A stretch of DNA of 64,000 bases from an uncultured Eubacteriales bacterium (lineage in GTDB: Bacteria > Bacillota > Clostridia > Oscillospirales > CAG-272): positions 60,967 through 124,966 of the forward strand of contig CAKROZ010000004.1 in assembly GCA_934373635.1 (NCBI GenBank). Direction: 5' to 3'. Every line of letters starts with the position of its first letter. Positions within the stretch are counted from its first letter, which is position 1. Positions 1 to 7,793 of this stretch are shown in pieces. The notes under the pieces are model-generated. The model worked only from the letters and a program-made list of their open reading frames with translations, searched no databases and had not been told where the DNA came from. Both the position numbers and the translations under genes were made by a program.

Positions 1-61
1 GGACGTCATATGCCGCCCATTCCTCAGGGGTACCGCGGAGAAACTGGAAAAAATGATACAT
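1..61 (-). CDS. Tail fibre / receptor-binding protein, N-terminus only
   Basis: An ATG at 61 opens a frame that runs off the window edge; only 20 residues are seen. An AAAAGGAG ribosome binding site lies 12-13 bases upstream. The peptide contains RGTPEEWAAYDV, which resembles the short N-terminal motif (RGT..eW...p.L..GE.G) found at the start of many phage tail fibres and of the Bordetella phage tropism determinant family. It is the last visible gene of the head-tail operon, where a fibre is expected. The receptor-binding part is outside the window, so the assignment rests on motif and position. Confidence 0.55.
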   Translation of the reverse strand, partial: MYHFFQFLRGTPEEWAAYDV

Positions 62-79
62 AGCTTGAAAAACTCCTTT

Positions 80-1213
80 TTATAGTCTGTCGGGACGCTC
101 GTTCGGTTTGCCACAGTCGATGTAGAGACGGACCTGTCCGCTCGTGAGATGGGTATGCCATGCGAGCAGGTCGCGAAGGTAGGTGCCGAGGGTCGAGGTG
201 CCGAAATACACCGTCTCAAAGAAGGTGCCGTCGGTGAGAGAGGTAAAGAAGCCACTCAGTGTCTGCTCTTCGGTCACCCCCGTTTTGTAGGTGGAGGCAG
301 AGAAGGCGTTTTTTTCGATCTCTCCGAGCTTTCCCTCCATTTCGTCAAGTTTTGTTGACAAATTCCCGCTTCCGCGGGGAATCACTGTGAGAATGTCGCC
401 GTTTTTCACATCGGAAAAGAAATCGGAGATCGTGTAATTATCCTTGATCCCCGTCTCCGTCGAGCCGGTGACGATCGTCGCCTTTACCTCGTCGATTTTG
501 TCCGATGCCTCGCTTTTTGCGCTCACGAGATCGCCTTCCATCTTTGTAAGACGCTCTTCGAGCTTGCCGCCGTCCGTCACGAGATAGTCGGCAAAGGCGC
601 CGCTTTTGATATCGGCGAACATGTCGGCGAGCGTGTGCGTCTGCGTAATGCCCGTGCGGATGCTTTTTTCACGGAGCGTCGTCTGCAATGTCGCGATGTT
701 CTCCCGCATCCCCTTCATGATGGGGCCGAGGATGCCCGAGGAGGTGACGAGCACCTCGGAGAGTGCGCCGCTTCGCACGCCCGCGAGAAAGTCCGCAAGC
801 GTCGGGAAGCCGGGAACCCCCGACGGCATTTTCTTTATATGCTCGTATGAGGTCGCGTCGTCGATCTCCCCGTCGATGCGGTCAAGACGTTCGGAGAGTT
901 TTTCTTCCCCCGTCGACAGATACCCCGCGAGCGCGCCGCTTCCGATGTCGGCGAAGAGATCGGCGAGGGTGTGCCCCTCTCCGAGTCCCGTCGGCATCGC
1001 GTCGGCAAGCGAGCCGTCGCCCGCGGCGGCAATGTCGTCGAGCAGGGAATTGAAACGTTCGATGAGAAAGAGGGGCAGGCGATCGAACGCCTCCTTCATT
1101 TCCGCCGCCGTGTACCCTCTGCCGCCGAACGCGCCCGAGGCGTTCGGTCGGGAGGGAAGAGAGGAAACGCGAAGAGCGGCGATCTCCGCGTTTTTGATTT
1201 TTTCGGTCGTCAT
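80..1213 (-). CDS. Phage tail protein with five internal repeats
   Basis: A 377-residue protein. The frame is open further upstream, but the ATG at 1213 has GAAAGGA seven bases before it and avoids a large overlap with the next gene. Residues 30-65 form a helical head with GGRGYTAAEMKEAF. From about residue 75 to 365 a unit of roughly 45-60 residues occurs five times; each has a T-L-x-D-x-F/L-x-D/G-x-x-S/N-G-x-x core followed by a polar coiled-coil-like helix (for example HTLADLFADI, HTLADMFADI, YTISDFFSDV). The pattern suggests an elongated, probably trimeric, tail spike base or fibre stalk. It lies between the hub-like protein and the fibre. I know no named family with confidence. Confidence 0.6.
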   Translation of the reverse strand: MTTEKIKNAEIAALRVSSLPSRPNASGAFGGRGYTAAEMKEAFDRLPLFLIERFNSLLDDIAAAGDGSLADAMPTGLGEGHTLADLFADIGSGALAGYLSTGEEKLSERLDRIDGEIDDATSYEHIKKMPSGVPGFPTLADFLAGVRSGALSEVLVTSSGILGPIMKGMRENIATLQTTLREKSIRTGITQTHTLADMFADIKSGAFADYLVTDGGKLEERLTKMEGDLVSAKSEASDKIDEVKATIVTGSTETGIKDNYTISDFFSDVKNGDILTVIPRGSGNLSTKLDEMEGKLGEIEKNAFSASTYKTGVTEEQTLSGFFTSLTDGTFFETVYFGTSTLGTYLRDLLAWHTHLTSGQVRLYIDCGKPNERPDRL

Positions 1214-1227
1214 AAGAGTTCCTTTCG

Positions 1228-3942
1228 TCAGGTTTCGCCCGCCCGTATCCTTCCGCGCACGCGGAAGCGGTAGGCGATGGTATAAATCCCGAAGGGAGAG
1301 CGCGAGGCGTCCGACGTGACGGCGATCTGCTGTTCCGTAAACCGTCTCGTCCGCAGGGCGAGCGGGACGGTGAAGGTGTCGTTTCCCGAGAGCGCGAGCG
1401 CCGAGAAGTCCACATCCGAAAAGGAGAGAAAGCCCGCGGGCAGGATCGCCTCCTCCCGCAGAAGTTCGCGGTCGGTCGCGACGGAAAGCGAGAGACGGGA
1501 GGACGCATAGCTCTGACATTTCAGAACGAGCGAGTTCTTCACCATGTCCTTTGCAAGGTGGGGAATTCCGCAGTCGTCGAGTGCCGTCATAAGCTCGTAG
1601 TGGGGCGCATGCCTGTCAAAGTCGTAAAAATCGGGGTGTATCACCCGCGAATAGCGTGCTTTGTAGGCATCGGCGTCAAAGTCGCTCCCGTTTTTGATCC
1701 GATCGGGCGGGACGCCCCGCTTGTCGGTATTGAAGACGCAGATGTCCCCGTTTTCGCTACCGAAGAACAGAAGCTCGTCGACCGAGCGGAAGGCGACGGC
1801 GGGATGATAGGTGCCCCCCGTGAATTCCTCGGTCGGATAGACCTCGAAGCGGTTCTCCCCCGATTTCGTGAAGTACACCGTCTCTCCGTTCTCCTCCGTG
1901 ACGCTGTAAACGGTGTCGGTCACGGGTGCGTCGGGTGTCGGATGGGCAAGATAGCCCTCCCTCGCCGTCGGCGTGTAGCGGTAGACGCGCGTGTCCCCCG
2001 TATAGGTTCCGATGCCCGAGAGGTAGTACCACTCGTACTCGGTGCCCCCCGTTTCGTGTCGGTAGGTCGCGCGGGAGTCGGCGAGGTAGACCCTGCCGCC
2101 GACCGCCGCGACGAGATAGCCGCAGAACACGTCGAGCACCACGGAAGAAAGCTCCTCCGTGAGCAACTTCGCGTTGATCGCGTGCGAGCGGCAGACAATG
2201 CTCCGCGCAAGGTTCAGCGTCTGCTTCGAGAGCGCCGAGATGCCCGTTTCCGAAACGAACAAGGGGTCGTCGAAAAAGGAGATCGCCCCGCCACACGCCG
2301 ATAGCCCTGCGTGAATGTAGGAGGTCGGATAGATCTTCGGTAACAGGTCGATGCCCGTCTCCTTCGGGATGTGGTAGTAGATGCTGCCGCCCCCGTCGTC
2401 CCCCGCTTTGAAGACAACCAGAGCGTCGCCCGTCGAGAGGAGCGCCTTCGTCGGATAGGAGCCCACCCCGTCGTTGAAGTAATTCAGAACGCCGAAGTAG
2501 GTCGGGTCGTTCTGTCCCGTGTTTCCTCTCGCACTGTAAAATACCGTGTTCGGGAAGGCGGGATTCCCCGCGAGGAAGACCCGCCCGTCGAATACCTCGG
2601 CGGCAAGACAGCGCGAAATCGCCGAGGCGCCCCCGTCGGTAAAGCTTCCTCCGGAGAGAAAGTTCGTTCCCGCCGAACTTTCCGAGTATTCGGAGGCAGA
2701 GAGGGTGCCCGTGATCGAGATCTCCCGATCCTTCATGAAGTTCCGATTGTTCAGGGCGAGCAGGAGCCCCGCGATGTGTGAGCCCTCGGTGACGGTGGTC
2801 ACGGTGTAGTCCGTCGTTCCGTCAACGCTGACCGAGACCGAGGAGGCGGGCTCGCAAAGGGGGAGATACATGGTGAGCGAGGGGCTCCACGTGTAGGTGT
2901 CGATCTGATGGTCGCTGCTCGACGGCGCCCCCTCGATCTTCGCGTATTCCGCCATGCCGTAGGCATAGTGGATCGTCATTGCGGGACAGCCCGTGAACGC
3001 GTTCGCACCGACCTTTGCAATCTTCTTTCCGAAGTGAATGACCGTGAGCGAGGTGCAGTTCTGAAAGGCTTCGTCTCCGATCTCATACAGCTCCTCGGGG
3101 AGATAGACCGTCGTGAGATTCGGACAGCTCGAAAACGCCTTTTCCCCGATGGTGAGGACGCCCGCCGACATGCGCACCTCCGTGACGGGGGTAAGCCCCG
3201 CGAAGGCGTCTTTCGCGATATGCGTGACGCGGTAGGTCTTACCTCGGATGGTCGTGAAATACGGAACGTAGACCACGCCGGTATTCGCGCGTCCGGGCCC
3301 CGAAAGCTCGCAATACCCCGCCTCCTCGTCGATGATGTTGTATAAGAGTCCGGGGGAACCGTAGGCAAAGAGGGAGGGAGAGCCGACGGCGTAGCGCTCC
3401 TTGAATTTGCATGTCAGAAGGTTCCGTTGCTCGTAAGGCTCGCCGTTGATGTAGGTCGTCGGGACGTAGGGGGAGTATTGCCCCTCGCCGTCTCCGACGA
3501 TCTTTGCCTCGCCGCTCTCCGACACGCGGAGCATGTGCGTACCGTCAAGAATAAAGAGACAGGAACCCGAAGGAAAGGAAACGCTCTTGTGCGCGGCAAG
3601 CGTCGCGATGGCGTGCGGCGTCGAGAGCGTGTCCCGCTCCGCGACGGGAAAGCGGTAGAGCAGTGTCCCCGCGTGAACGAGCAGGTAATCGGTCTCTCCC
3701 GCTCTCTGCCTGTGAAGCCCGTAGATCCTCTTTCCGAGCGAGAGGATCTTGCGGAAGCCGGGGACGCTTTCCGTGAGCGCCGCGCCGACCCCGTCGTAAT
3801 CCCGCCACATGTTCGTCAGGCGGGAGAAGCGGTTGCCCGAAATCCGACTTCCGTCCCCGGAAAAATCCACTCCGCGCATTGCCGTATAGCAGCGGCTGTA
3901 TTCGGTTCCGCTTTTGTAATTATAGCTTGATTTGTAACTCAT
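1228..3942 (-). CDS. P22 gp10-like tail hub / DNA stabilisation protein with LRR insertion
   Basis: A 904-residue protein directly after the connector gene. The N-terminal part (MRGVDFSG, NRFSRLTNMWRDY, around residues 23-50) and the segment EQRNLLTCKFKE near residue 170 resemble the packaged-DNA stabilisation / tail hub proteins that plug short-tailed phage heads. Residues about 215-340 are different: at least four BspA-type leucine-rich repeats with cores such as IAKDAFAGL, IGEKAFSSC, IGDEAFQNC and VGANAFTGC. The remainder is beta-rich and hub-like. The start at 3942 has only a weak GCGAGG eleven bases away. The repeats could display a binding surface on the tail. Function is inferred from position and partial motif match. 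Confidence 0.6.
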   Translation of the reverse strand: MSYKSSYNYKSGTEYSRCYTAMRGVDFSGDGSRISGNRFSRLTNMWRDYDGVGAALTESVPGFRKILSLGKRIYGLHRQRAGETDYLLVHAGTLLYRFPVAERDTLSTPHAIATLAAHKSVSFPSGSCLFILDGTHMLRVSESGEAKIVGDGEGQYSPYVPTTYINGEPYEQRNLLTCKFKERYAVGSPSLFAYGSPGLLYNIIDEEAGYCELSGPGRANTGVVYVPYFTTIRGKTYRVTHIAKDAFAGLTPVTEVRMSAGVLTIGEKAFSSCPNLTTVYLPEELYEIGDEAFQNCTSLTVIHFGKKIAKVGANAFTGCPAMTIHYAYGMAEYAKIEGAPSSSDHQIDTYTWSPSLTMYLPLCEPASSVSVSVDGTTDYTVTTVTEGSHIAGLLLALNNRNFMKDREISITGTLSASEYSESSAGTNFLSGGSFTDGGASAISRCLAAEVFDGRVFLAGNPAFPNTVFYSARGNTGQNDPTYFGVLNYFNDGVGSYPTKALLSTGDALVVFKAGDDGGGSIYYHIPKETGIDLLPKIYPTSYIHAGLSACGGAISFFDDPLFVSETGISALSKQTLNLARSIVCRSHAINAKLLTEELSSVVLDVFCGYLVAAVGGRVYLADSRATYRHETGGTEYEWYYLSGIGTYTGDTRVYRYTPTAREGYLAHPTPDAPVTDTVYSVTEENGETVYFTKSGENRFEVYPTEEFTGGTYHPAVAFRSVDELLFFGSENGDICVFNTDKRGVPPDRIKNGSDFDADAYKARYSRVIHPDFYDFDRHAPHYELMTALDDCGIPHLAKDMVKNSLVLKCQSYASSRLSLSVATDRELLREEAILPAGFLSFSDVDFSALALSGNDTFTVPLALRTRRFTEQQIAVTSDASRSPFGIYTIAYRFRVRGRIRAGET

Positions 3943-3959
3943 ACTTTACAAAACCTCGC

Positions 3960-4787
3960 TTATGCCCATTGCAGAACGTCGCGGTAGGCGGTGTCCAGAT
4001 TCGGAGAACCGGTGTATTTCAGAGCGCTGATCCCCGCGCGATAGAGATTCATGTAATACTGAGAGCGCTCGGGCTCGTCGTCGAGCCAGAGGTAGGAGGC
4101 GGTGAGCAGGGGCAGAAGGTGTGCGGCGGGGGTGGGCACGTCGATGACGCCTGCCGGGTCGTCCGACACGATCTTCGACGGTGCGCGCCGATAGCGGAGC
4201 GTGACGCTCCCGTGATAGTCCCGCGGCAGCATCAGCGTGTCGCCGTAGACCGACGCCCCCGCGATCGGTGTGCCGTCCCCGTCCCGCACAATGCCGTCGG
4301 GGCAGAGAAAATCGGCGGCAAGCGCGCGAAGGGAAAAGGTGCGCAGGGGCGCGAGGGTCGGAATGTCCTCTTTCTCGGGCGGGCAGGCGTCAAAGACGGC
4401 AAAGTCCCGCACGGTGTAGTCATACGCACCGCAAAACAAGAGGTAGCCCGCCTCTCCCCGGTACTCCTTTACGAGCACGGAGGGCGCGTCGAATTCGCGG
4501 GGCGTCTCTCCCTCGGGGCGGTAGCTTCCCCGTCCGCCGACGCGGAAGCTGTAGCTCTTTCCCGAAAGGGGGACGGAAAGCTCCGTCCCCGCAGGATGAA
4601 AGATCTCCCTTCGGCTCTCCCGCGGCACCGCCGCCTCGCAGAAAACGTTCAGCTCGCCGACGGCGGGATATTCCGTGACAAGGAGAGCAAGCGCCCGCCT
4701 CGCGGCATACAAGAACCGTTCGCCGTCCCCGATGCCTCCCTCAAAGCCGAGGGCGGCACATTCTTCGGCAAGTTCCCGATAGGTCAT
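3960..4787 (-). CDS. Head-tail connector-like protein
   Basis: A 275-residue protein. The frame is longer, but ATG at 4787 is preceded by AAAGGAGGATCCTCCC, a strong ribosome binding site, and leaves a 20-base gap to the capsid gene. The N-terminal 60 residues (TYRELAEECAALGFEGG, then a helical segment) look like the helical start of gp4/gp6-type head completion proteins; the centre is beta-rich and the C-terminus again helical with many tyrosines. It sits between capsid and hub-like genes, where the connector (adaptor under the portal) is expected. Assignment is by synteny; no catalytic motif is present. Confidence 0.5.
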   Translation of the reverse strand: MTYRELAEECAALGFEGGIGDGERFLYAARRALALLVTEYPAVGELNVFCEAAVPRESRREIFHPAGTELSVPLSGKSYSFRVGGRGSYRPEGETPREFDAPSVLVKEYRGEAGYLLFCGAYDYTVRDFAVFDACPPEKEDIPTLAPLRTFSLRALAADFLCPDGIVRDGDGTPIAGASVYGDTLMLPRDYHGSVTLRYRRAPSKIVSDDPAGVIDVPTPAAHLLPLLTASYLWLDDEPERSQYYMNLYRAGISALKYTGSPNLDTAYRDVLQWA

Positions 4788-4807
4788 GGGAGGATCCTCC
4801 TTTCGGG

Positions 4808-5863
4808 TTACAGAGAGGTCGCGCCGGTAACGGCGTCCTTGCTGTCGACGGCAAGCAGGATGTGCTTGTAGGTGCCGAAGCCCACGCCGAAGCGGCATCT
4901 GCCGTTCCAGAGATAGTTGCCCGTGTGGTTGTCCACCCAGTTCGTGACGGTGAGAGGCACGCGGTTGTAGAACATGTTGCCCGAGAGGTTTTTGTTCGCC
5001 TCCGAGGACATAATCATCACGCGGTCGTCGCTCGTCTGCCAGTTCGGGAGTACGACGATGTTCCAGTTGCCGTACTGAAGGTTGATGTCGTTATAGCCGT
5101 TGCCGAGCGCGCCCTCCGAGCCCGCGACCTTTTTCGCGATGATCTCGGCGGCGGGACGGTTGCCCGGCAGGATCAGCGTGTCGGCGGTGTAGCCGAGCGC
5201 CTCGCCGTTCTCGTCCTTCATGTTGCGGAGCTTGACGGCAAGCTCACCGAGCGCTTCCTCGAAGACGGCGGCTGAGCGGGTGCGGCTGTCCGTACCGCTT
5301 GCGAAGATGTTGCCGTAGAAGTAGTTCGACTGCACACCCTTCGTGTCTCCGATGCCGTAGTCGTGCGAGGAGGAGAAGAGCGCCTTCCCGTCGGGCGCGC
5401 TCAGGTCGAGCGTCGCCTTCGCGAAGCTGCCGCTCGTCGCCGTACCGTTTGCCAGCGCGTATTCACAGATCTTGTGAATGGTCTTGTAGTAGGCACGGGT
5501 AAAGTTTTCGGCACGGCGCTTTGCGTCCGCACCGACGCCGTAATTCGCGTCCTCCATCATCTCGGCGGTGATGACGAATTCCTTCGTAAACTGGATGTGT
5601 TCGATGAATTTGCGGTAGGTCTCCGCTACGGTGTCGTTCTCCGCGCCGTTGCCCTCTTCGGTGGCACGGAAGACGTCGAATTCGTTCTGCCCGACGATCG
5701 TCTCGCCGAAGCGATTGCTCTTTTCGATGTTGAAGAGCCAGTCGGCGATGCCGCCCTTCTTCGTCAGAAGGTCGCTCTCATGCTCGATGACCATTTTGAT
5801 CGGCGTCTCGAGCTTGCCGATGGCGGCGTTCGCGGTACCTGAATATTTCGAATAAAGTATCAT
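4808..5863 (-). CDS. Major capsid protein (HK97-fold, Mu gpT-like)
   Basis: A 351-residue capsid subunit. Features of the gpT-like branch of HK97-fold capsids are an N-terminal helix followed by a GETIVGQNEFDVFRA beta segment, a conserved EEMMEDA-type helix (ITAEMMEDANYG), KALFSSSHDYG in the middle where gpT proteins have LF...H, and a C-terminal domain with WNIVVLPNWQTSDDR and NLSGNMFYNRVPL. No separate protease gene is visible, and no N-terminal delta domain is obvious. Start ATG 5863 has AAAGGAAAG ten bases upstream. It is flanked by a small decoration-like gene upstream and the connector downstream, as in many short-tailed phages. Confidence 0.8.
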   Translation of the reverse strand: MILYSKYSGTANAAIGKLETPIKMVIEHESDLLTKKGGIADWLFNIEKSNRFGETIVGQNEFDVFRATEEGNGAENDTVAETYRKFIEHIQFTKEFVITAEMMEDANYGVGADAKRRAENFTRAYYKTIHKICEYALANGTATSGSFAKATLDLSAPDGKALFSSSHDYGIGDTKGVQSNYFYGNIFASGTDSRTRSAAVFEEALGELAVKLRNMKDENGEALGYTADTLILPGNRPAAEIIAKKVAGSEGALGNGYNDINLQYGNWNIVVLPNWQTSDDRVMIMSSEANKNLSGNMFYNRVPLTVTNWVDNHTGNYLWNGRCRFGVGFGTYKHILLAVDSKDAVTGATSL

Positions 5864-5888
5864 GGTTTTCTTTCCTTTCCAAATGGTT

Positions 5889-6299
5889 TTATCGGAAGTT
5901 CACGCGCACGGTGTCGCCCGACGCCGCGGCATGGCAGAGGTCGACGATCGTGGCGACGCCGCTCGTGGTCGTGGCGGTGACGCCGTATGCCGCGCTCGAT
6001 GTGCTGTCGACGGCAAGGGTGACGGCGCTCCCGACGACAAGACCCGTGGGCGCCACCGAAAGGGGCGCTTCAAAGATCACGTCGGGCGTGACCGCGTAGA
6101 CGGGGACGGTCGCCTCGCCCGCCGCCGCATCCGCGGCGGCGATGTAGGTCGGCTTCGAGGTCGCCGTCGCGTGAGTCAGGGCGCCCGAGGTGAGGACGAG
6201 CGCGTCGCCCGCGTGATAGGCGGTCTCTGCCGTGGCGGGCAGACGGAAGATCTCGGGAACATTCGTTCCCGCGTTCAGAATTTTGACAGGTCGGAACAT
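5889..6299 (-). CDS. Small head protein, capsid decoration-like
   Basis: A 136-residue alanine-, valine- and threonine-rich protein, predicted to be almost all beta structure. It begins MFRPVKILNAGTNVPE and contains a YHAGDALVLTSGAL segment, a pattern seen in small capsid-stabilising (gpD-like) proteins and in proteins encoded just before gpT-like capsids. AAAGGATACCACC precedes the ATG. It lies 15 bases after the scaffold-like gene and 25 before the capsid gene. The role as decoration protein is inferred from size, fold type and position. Confidence 0.5.
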   Translation of the reverse strand: MFRPVKILNAGTNVPEIFRLPATAETAYHAGDALVLTSGALTHATATSKPTYIAAADAAAGEATVPVYAVTPDVIFEAPLSVAPTGLVVGSAVTLAVDSTSSAAYGVTATTTSGVATIVDLCHAAASGDTVRVNFR

Positions 6300-6313
6300 G
6301 GTGGTATCCTTTC

Positions 6314-6838
6314 TTATTTCGTGACTTTTTGATAGAGGCGGTGAAGCTCGGCGTCGCCGAGACCGAAGAACAGCTCCCGCGCCGCGGAAAGCTCTCCCTC
6401 GCTCATGCCGTCGCCCGACGCGCGCACCGCCTTCGGAACCGCGCTGTGAAGATGGGCGCGGTTGTCCTCCCGCGGCATCCGTCGCGGGGTCGTGGTGGCA
6501 AGATATGCCTCTCTCGCACTCAGACCGAGATCGCGCAGAGCGCCGTAGCGCGCGGGATCTTCAAGCTCGGTCAGGTCGCCGAGGGAGGAAAGCTCGGGGA
6601 ATTCCCGCTTTAAGGCGAGAAGGTCCTCCGCCGCGAGCGCGGCGTAATCGACGGGAGGCGTGATTTTCTTTTGCATCTCCTCCGCGTCCGCGGACACCTC
6701 CGCCTCCTTCGCACTCTCCTCCGCGGGTGCAGTTTTCTCGGGGGATGGGAGGTCTGTCGGTGCGTCGGTGCCCGCTACTTCCGACGCGTCCGCAGGGAAC
6801 GCGTCGGGCAGACTCTCGTTTGCGATCTCGCTCGTCAT
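6314..6838 (-). CDS. Scaffolding-like protein
   Basis: A 174-residue acidic protein. The first 60 residues are low-complexity, rich in Ala, Glu, Asp, Ser and Pro; the rest is helical (LLALKREFPEL, LSAREAYLATTT, LSAARELFFGLGDAEL). An acidic disordered N-terminus with a helical C-terminus, placed immediately before the capsid genes, is the usual look of a phage scaffolding protein. The segment DLGLSAREAYLAT resembles sequences in small head-assembly proteins of Clostridia prophages. ATG 6838 has AGAAGGG nine bases upstream. No enzyme motif is present. Confidence 0.5.
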   Translation of the reverse strand: MTSEIANESLPDAFPADASEVAGTDAPTDLPSPEKTAPAEESAKEAEVSADAEEMQKKITPPVDYAALAAEDLLALKREFPELSSLGDLTELEDPARYGALRDLGLSAREAYLATTTPRRMPREDNRAHLHSAVPKAVRASGDGMSEGELSAARELFFGLGDAELHRLYQKVTK

Positions 6839-6841
6839 GGC

Positions 6842-6979
6842 TTAGCCCTTCTTTCCGACGCGCAGGTCGGAGCCTGCCGTCTTCGTTGCCTTCGGGTCGC
6901 CCGATGCGACGTTCTTCGGCGCCGCAATCTTGCCGCCCTTGTTGGTTGCGTAAACAGAATCCTTCATAGGTCTTTTCAT
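6842..6979 (-). CDS. Small basic phage protein of unknown function
   Basis: A 45-residue lysine-rich protein that starts MKRPMKDSVYATNKGG and ends KKG. The frame is open upstream to 7072, but the ATG at 6979 has CGGAG seven bases before it, so the shorter form is preferred. It is three bases from the scaffold-like gene and clearly inside the head operon. I do not recognise a family; a small nucleic-acid-binding or head-filling protein is possible but unsupported. Confidence 0.45.
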   Translation of the reverse strand: MKRPMKDSVYATNKGGKIAAPKNVASGDPKATKTAGSDLRVGKKG

Positions 6980-7046
6980 CGTAATCTCCGTTCCGCGGCT
7001 TTTCGTTTTTTGAAAAGCCGTCAATTTGTTAAGTTTTTTTTGCGTT

Positions 7047-7793
7047 TTAGTACTTTTTCGCTTCCGCTTCAAGACGGCGACGCAGATAATTGGTATAGGA
7101 TTCGTTCGGCTCGCGATCGGGCTTTACGGTCTCCGATTCGCTTGCCTTTCCGTTGACCTTCTCCGCGTAATCGCCGAAGGTGCTTGCCTCCTCGCCCGAA
7201 AAACCGTAGCTCTTCGCATAGGCGGTGGCACCCTCTCGCCCGAGCCCTTCCGTGAGAATGGTGCGGTAGAGGGCACGCTTTATCTTTTCCTTGGCGAGTG
7301 CGATGCCGCCTTCGGCGGCTTCTCTTGCCGACGCCTCGTCGAGCCCCATGCCGAGCGCCCGCCGATAGGCGGCGTCCGCGTCGAGCGTCTCGCTGTCCGC
7401 GATGGTCTTGTACGCCCGCTCGAGCAGGTCGTTTTGCGACTTCCGATAGGCGGAAAGATAGCTTTCGTAGCCGCGGCGGTTGGCTTCTTCTCCTTCGCTT
7501 GCCGCGCGGTAGGCGGCGTTTTTCGCACGTGCTCGTTCCGCGTATGCCACGCCGTCGAGATAATCGCCGTAGCCCGAGGAGGACAGTCCGAGGGAGGCGA
7601 GCCGTTCGGCTCTCGCGCCGTAGGTGCTCTTCGCTCTCTCGTAGTCCGCATTGATGTCGGCAAGCCGCTCGTCGAGTGTGACGCCCGTGTCGGTGCCGTA
7701 GGAGGAGAGCCACTTTTCATAGCTTTCCGCCGAGTTCGAGAGCTGCTTGTTGCGTACGTACTGTTTGAGAAAATCTTCGAGTGTTTCGCTCAT
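7047..7793 (-). CDS. Helical phage head-region protein, unknown
   Basis: A 248-residue, strongly alpha-helical, Ala-, Glu- and Lys-rich protein. It begins with SETLEDFLKQYVRN and ends in SYTNYLRRRLEAEAKKY. ATG 7793 has AAAGGAGACCGT just upstream and overlaps the portal stop codon by ATGA, so translation is probably coupled to the portal. Genes in this position encode scaffold, ejection or portal-associated proteins. No catalytic motif, zinc site or membrane segment is visible. It could be an internal virion or second scaffold protein; this is inference only. Confidence 0.45.
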   Translation of the reverse strand: MSETLEDFLKQYVRNKQLSNSAESYEKWLSSYGTDTGVTLDERLADINADYERAKSTYGARAERLASLGLSSSGYGDYLDGVAYAERARAKNAAYRAASEGEEANRRGYESYLSAYRKSQNDLLERAYKTIADSETLDADAAYRRALGMGLDEASAREAAEGGIALAKEKIKRALYRTILTEGLGREGATAYAKSYGFSGEEASTFGDYAEKVNGKASESETVKPDREPNESYTNYLRRRLEAEAKKY

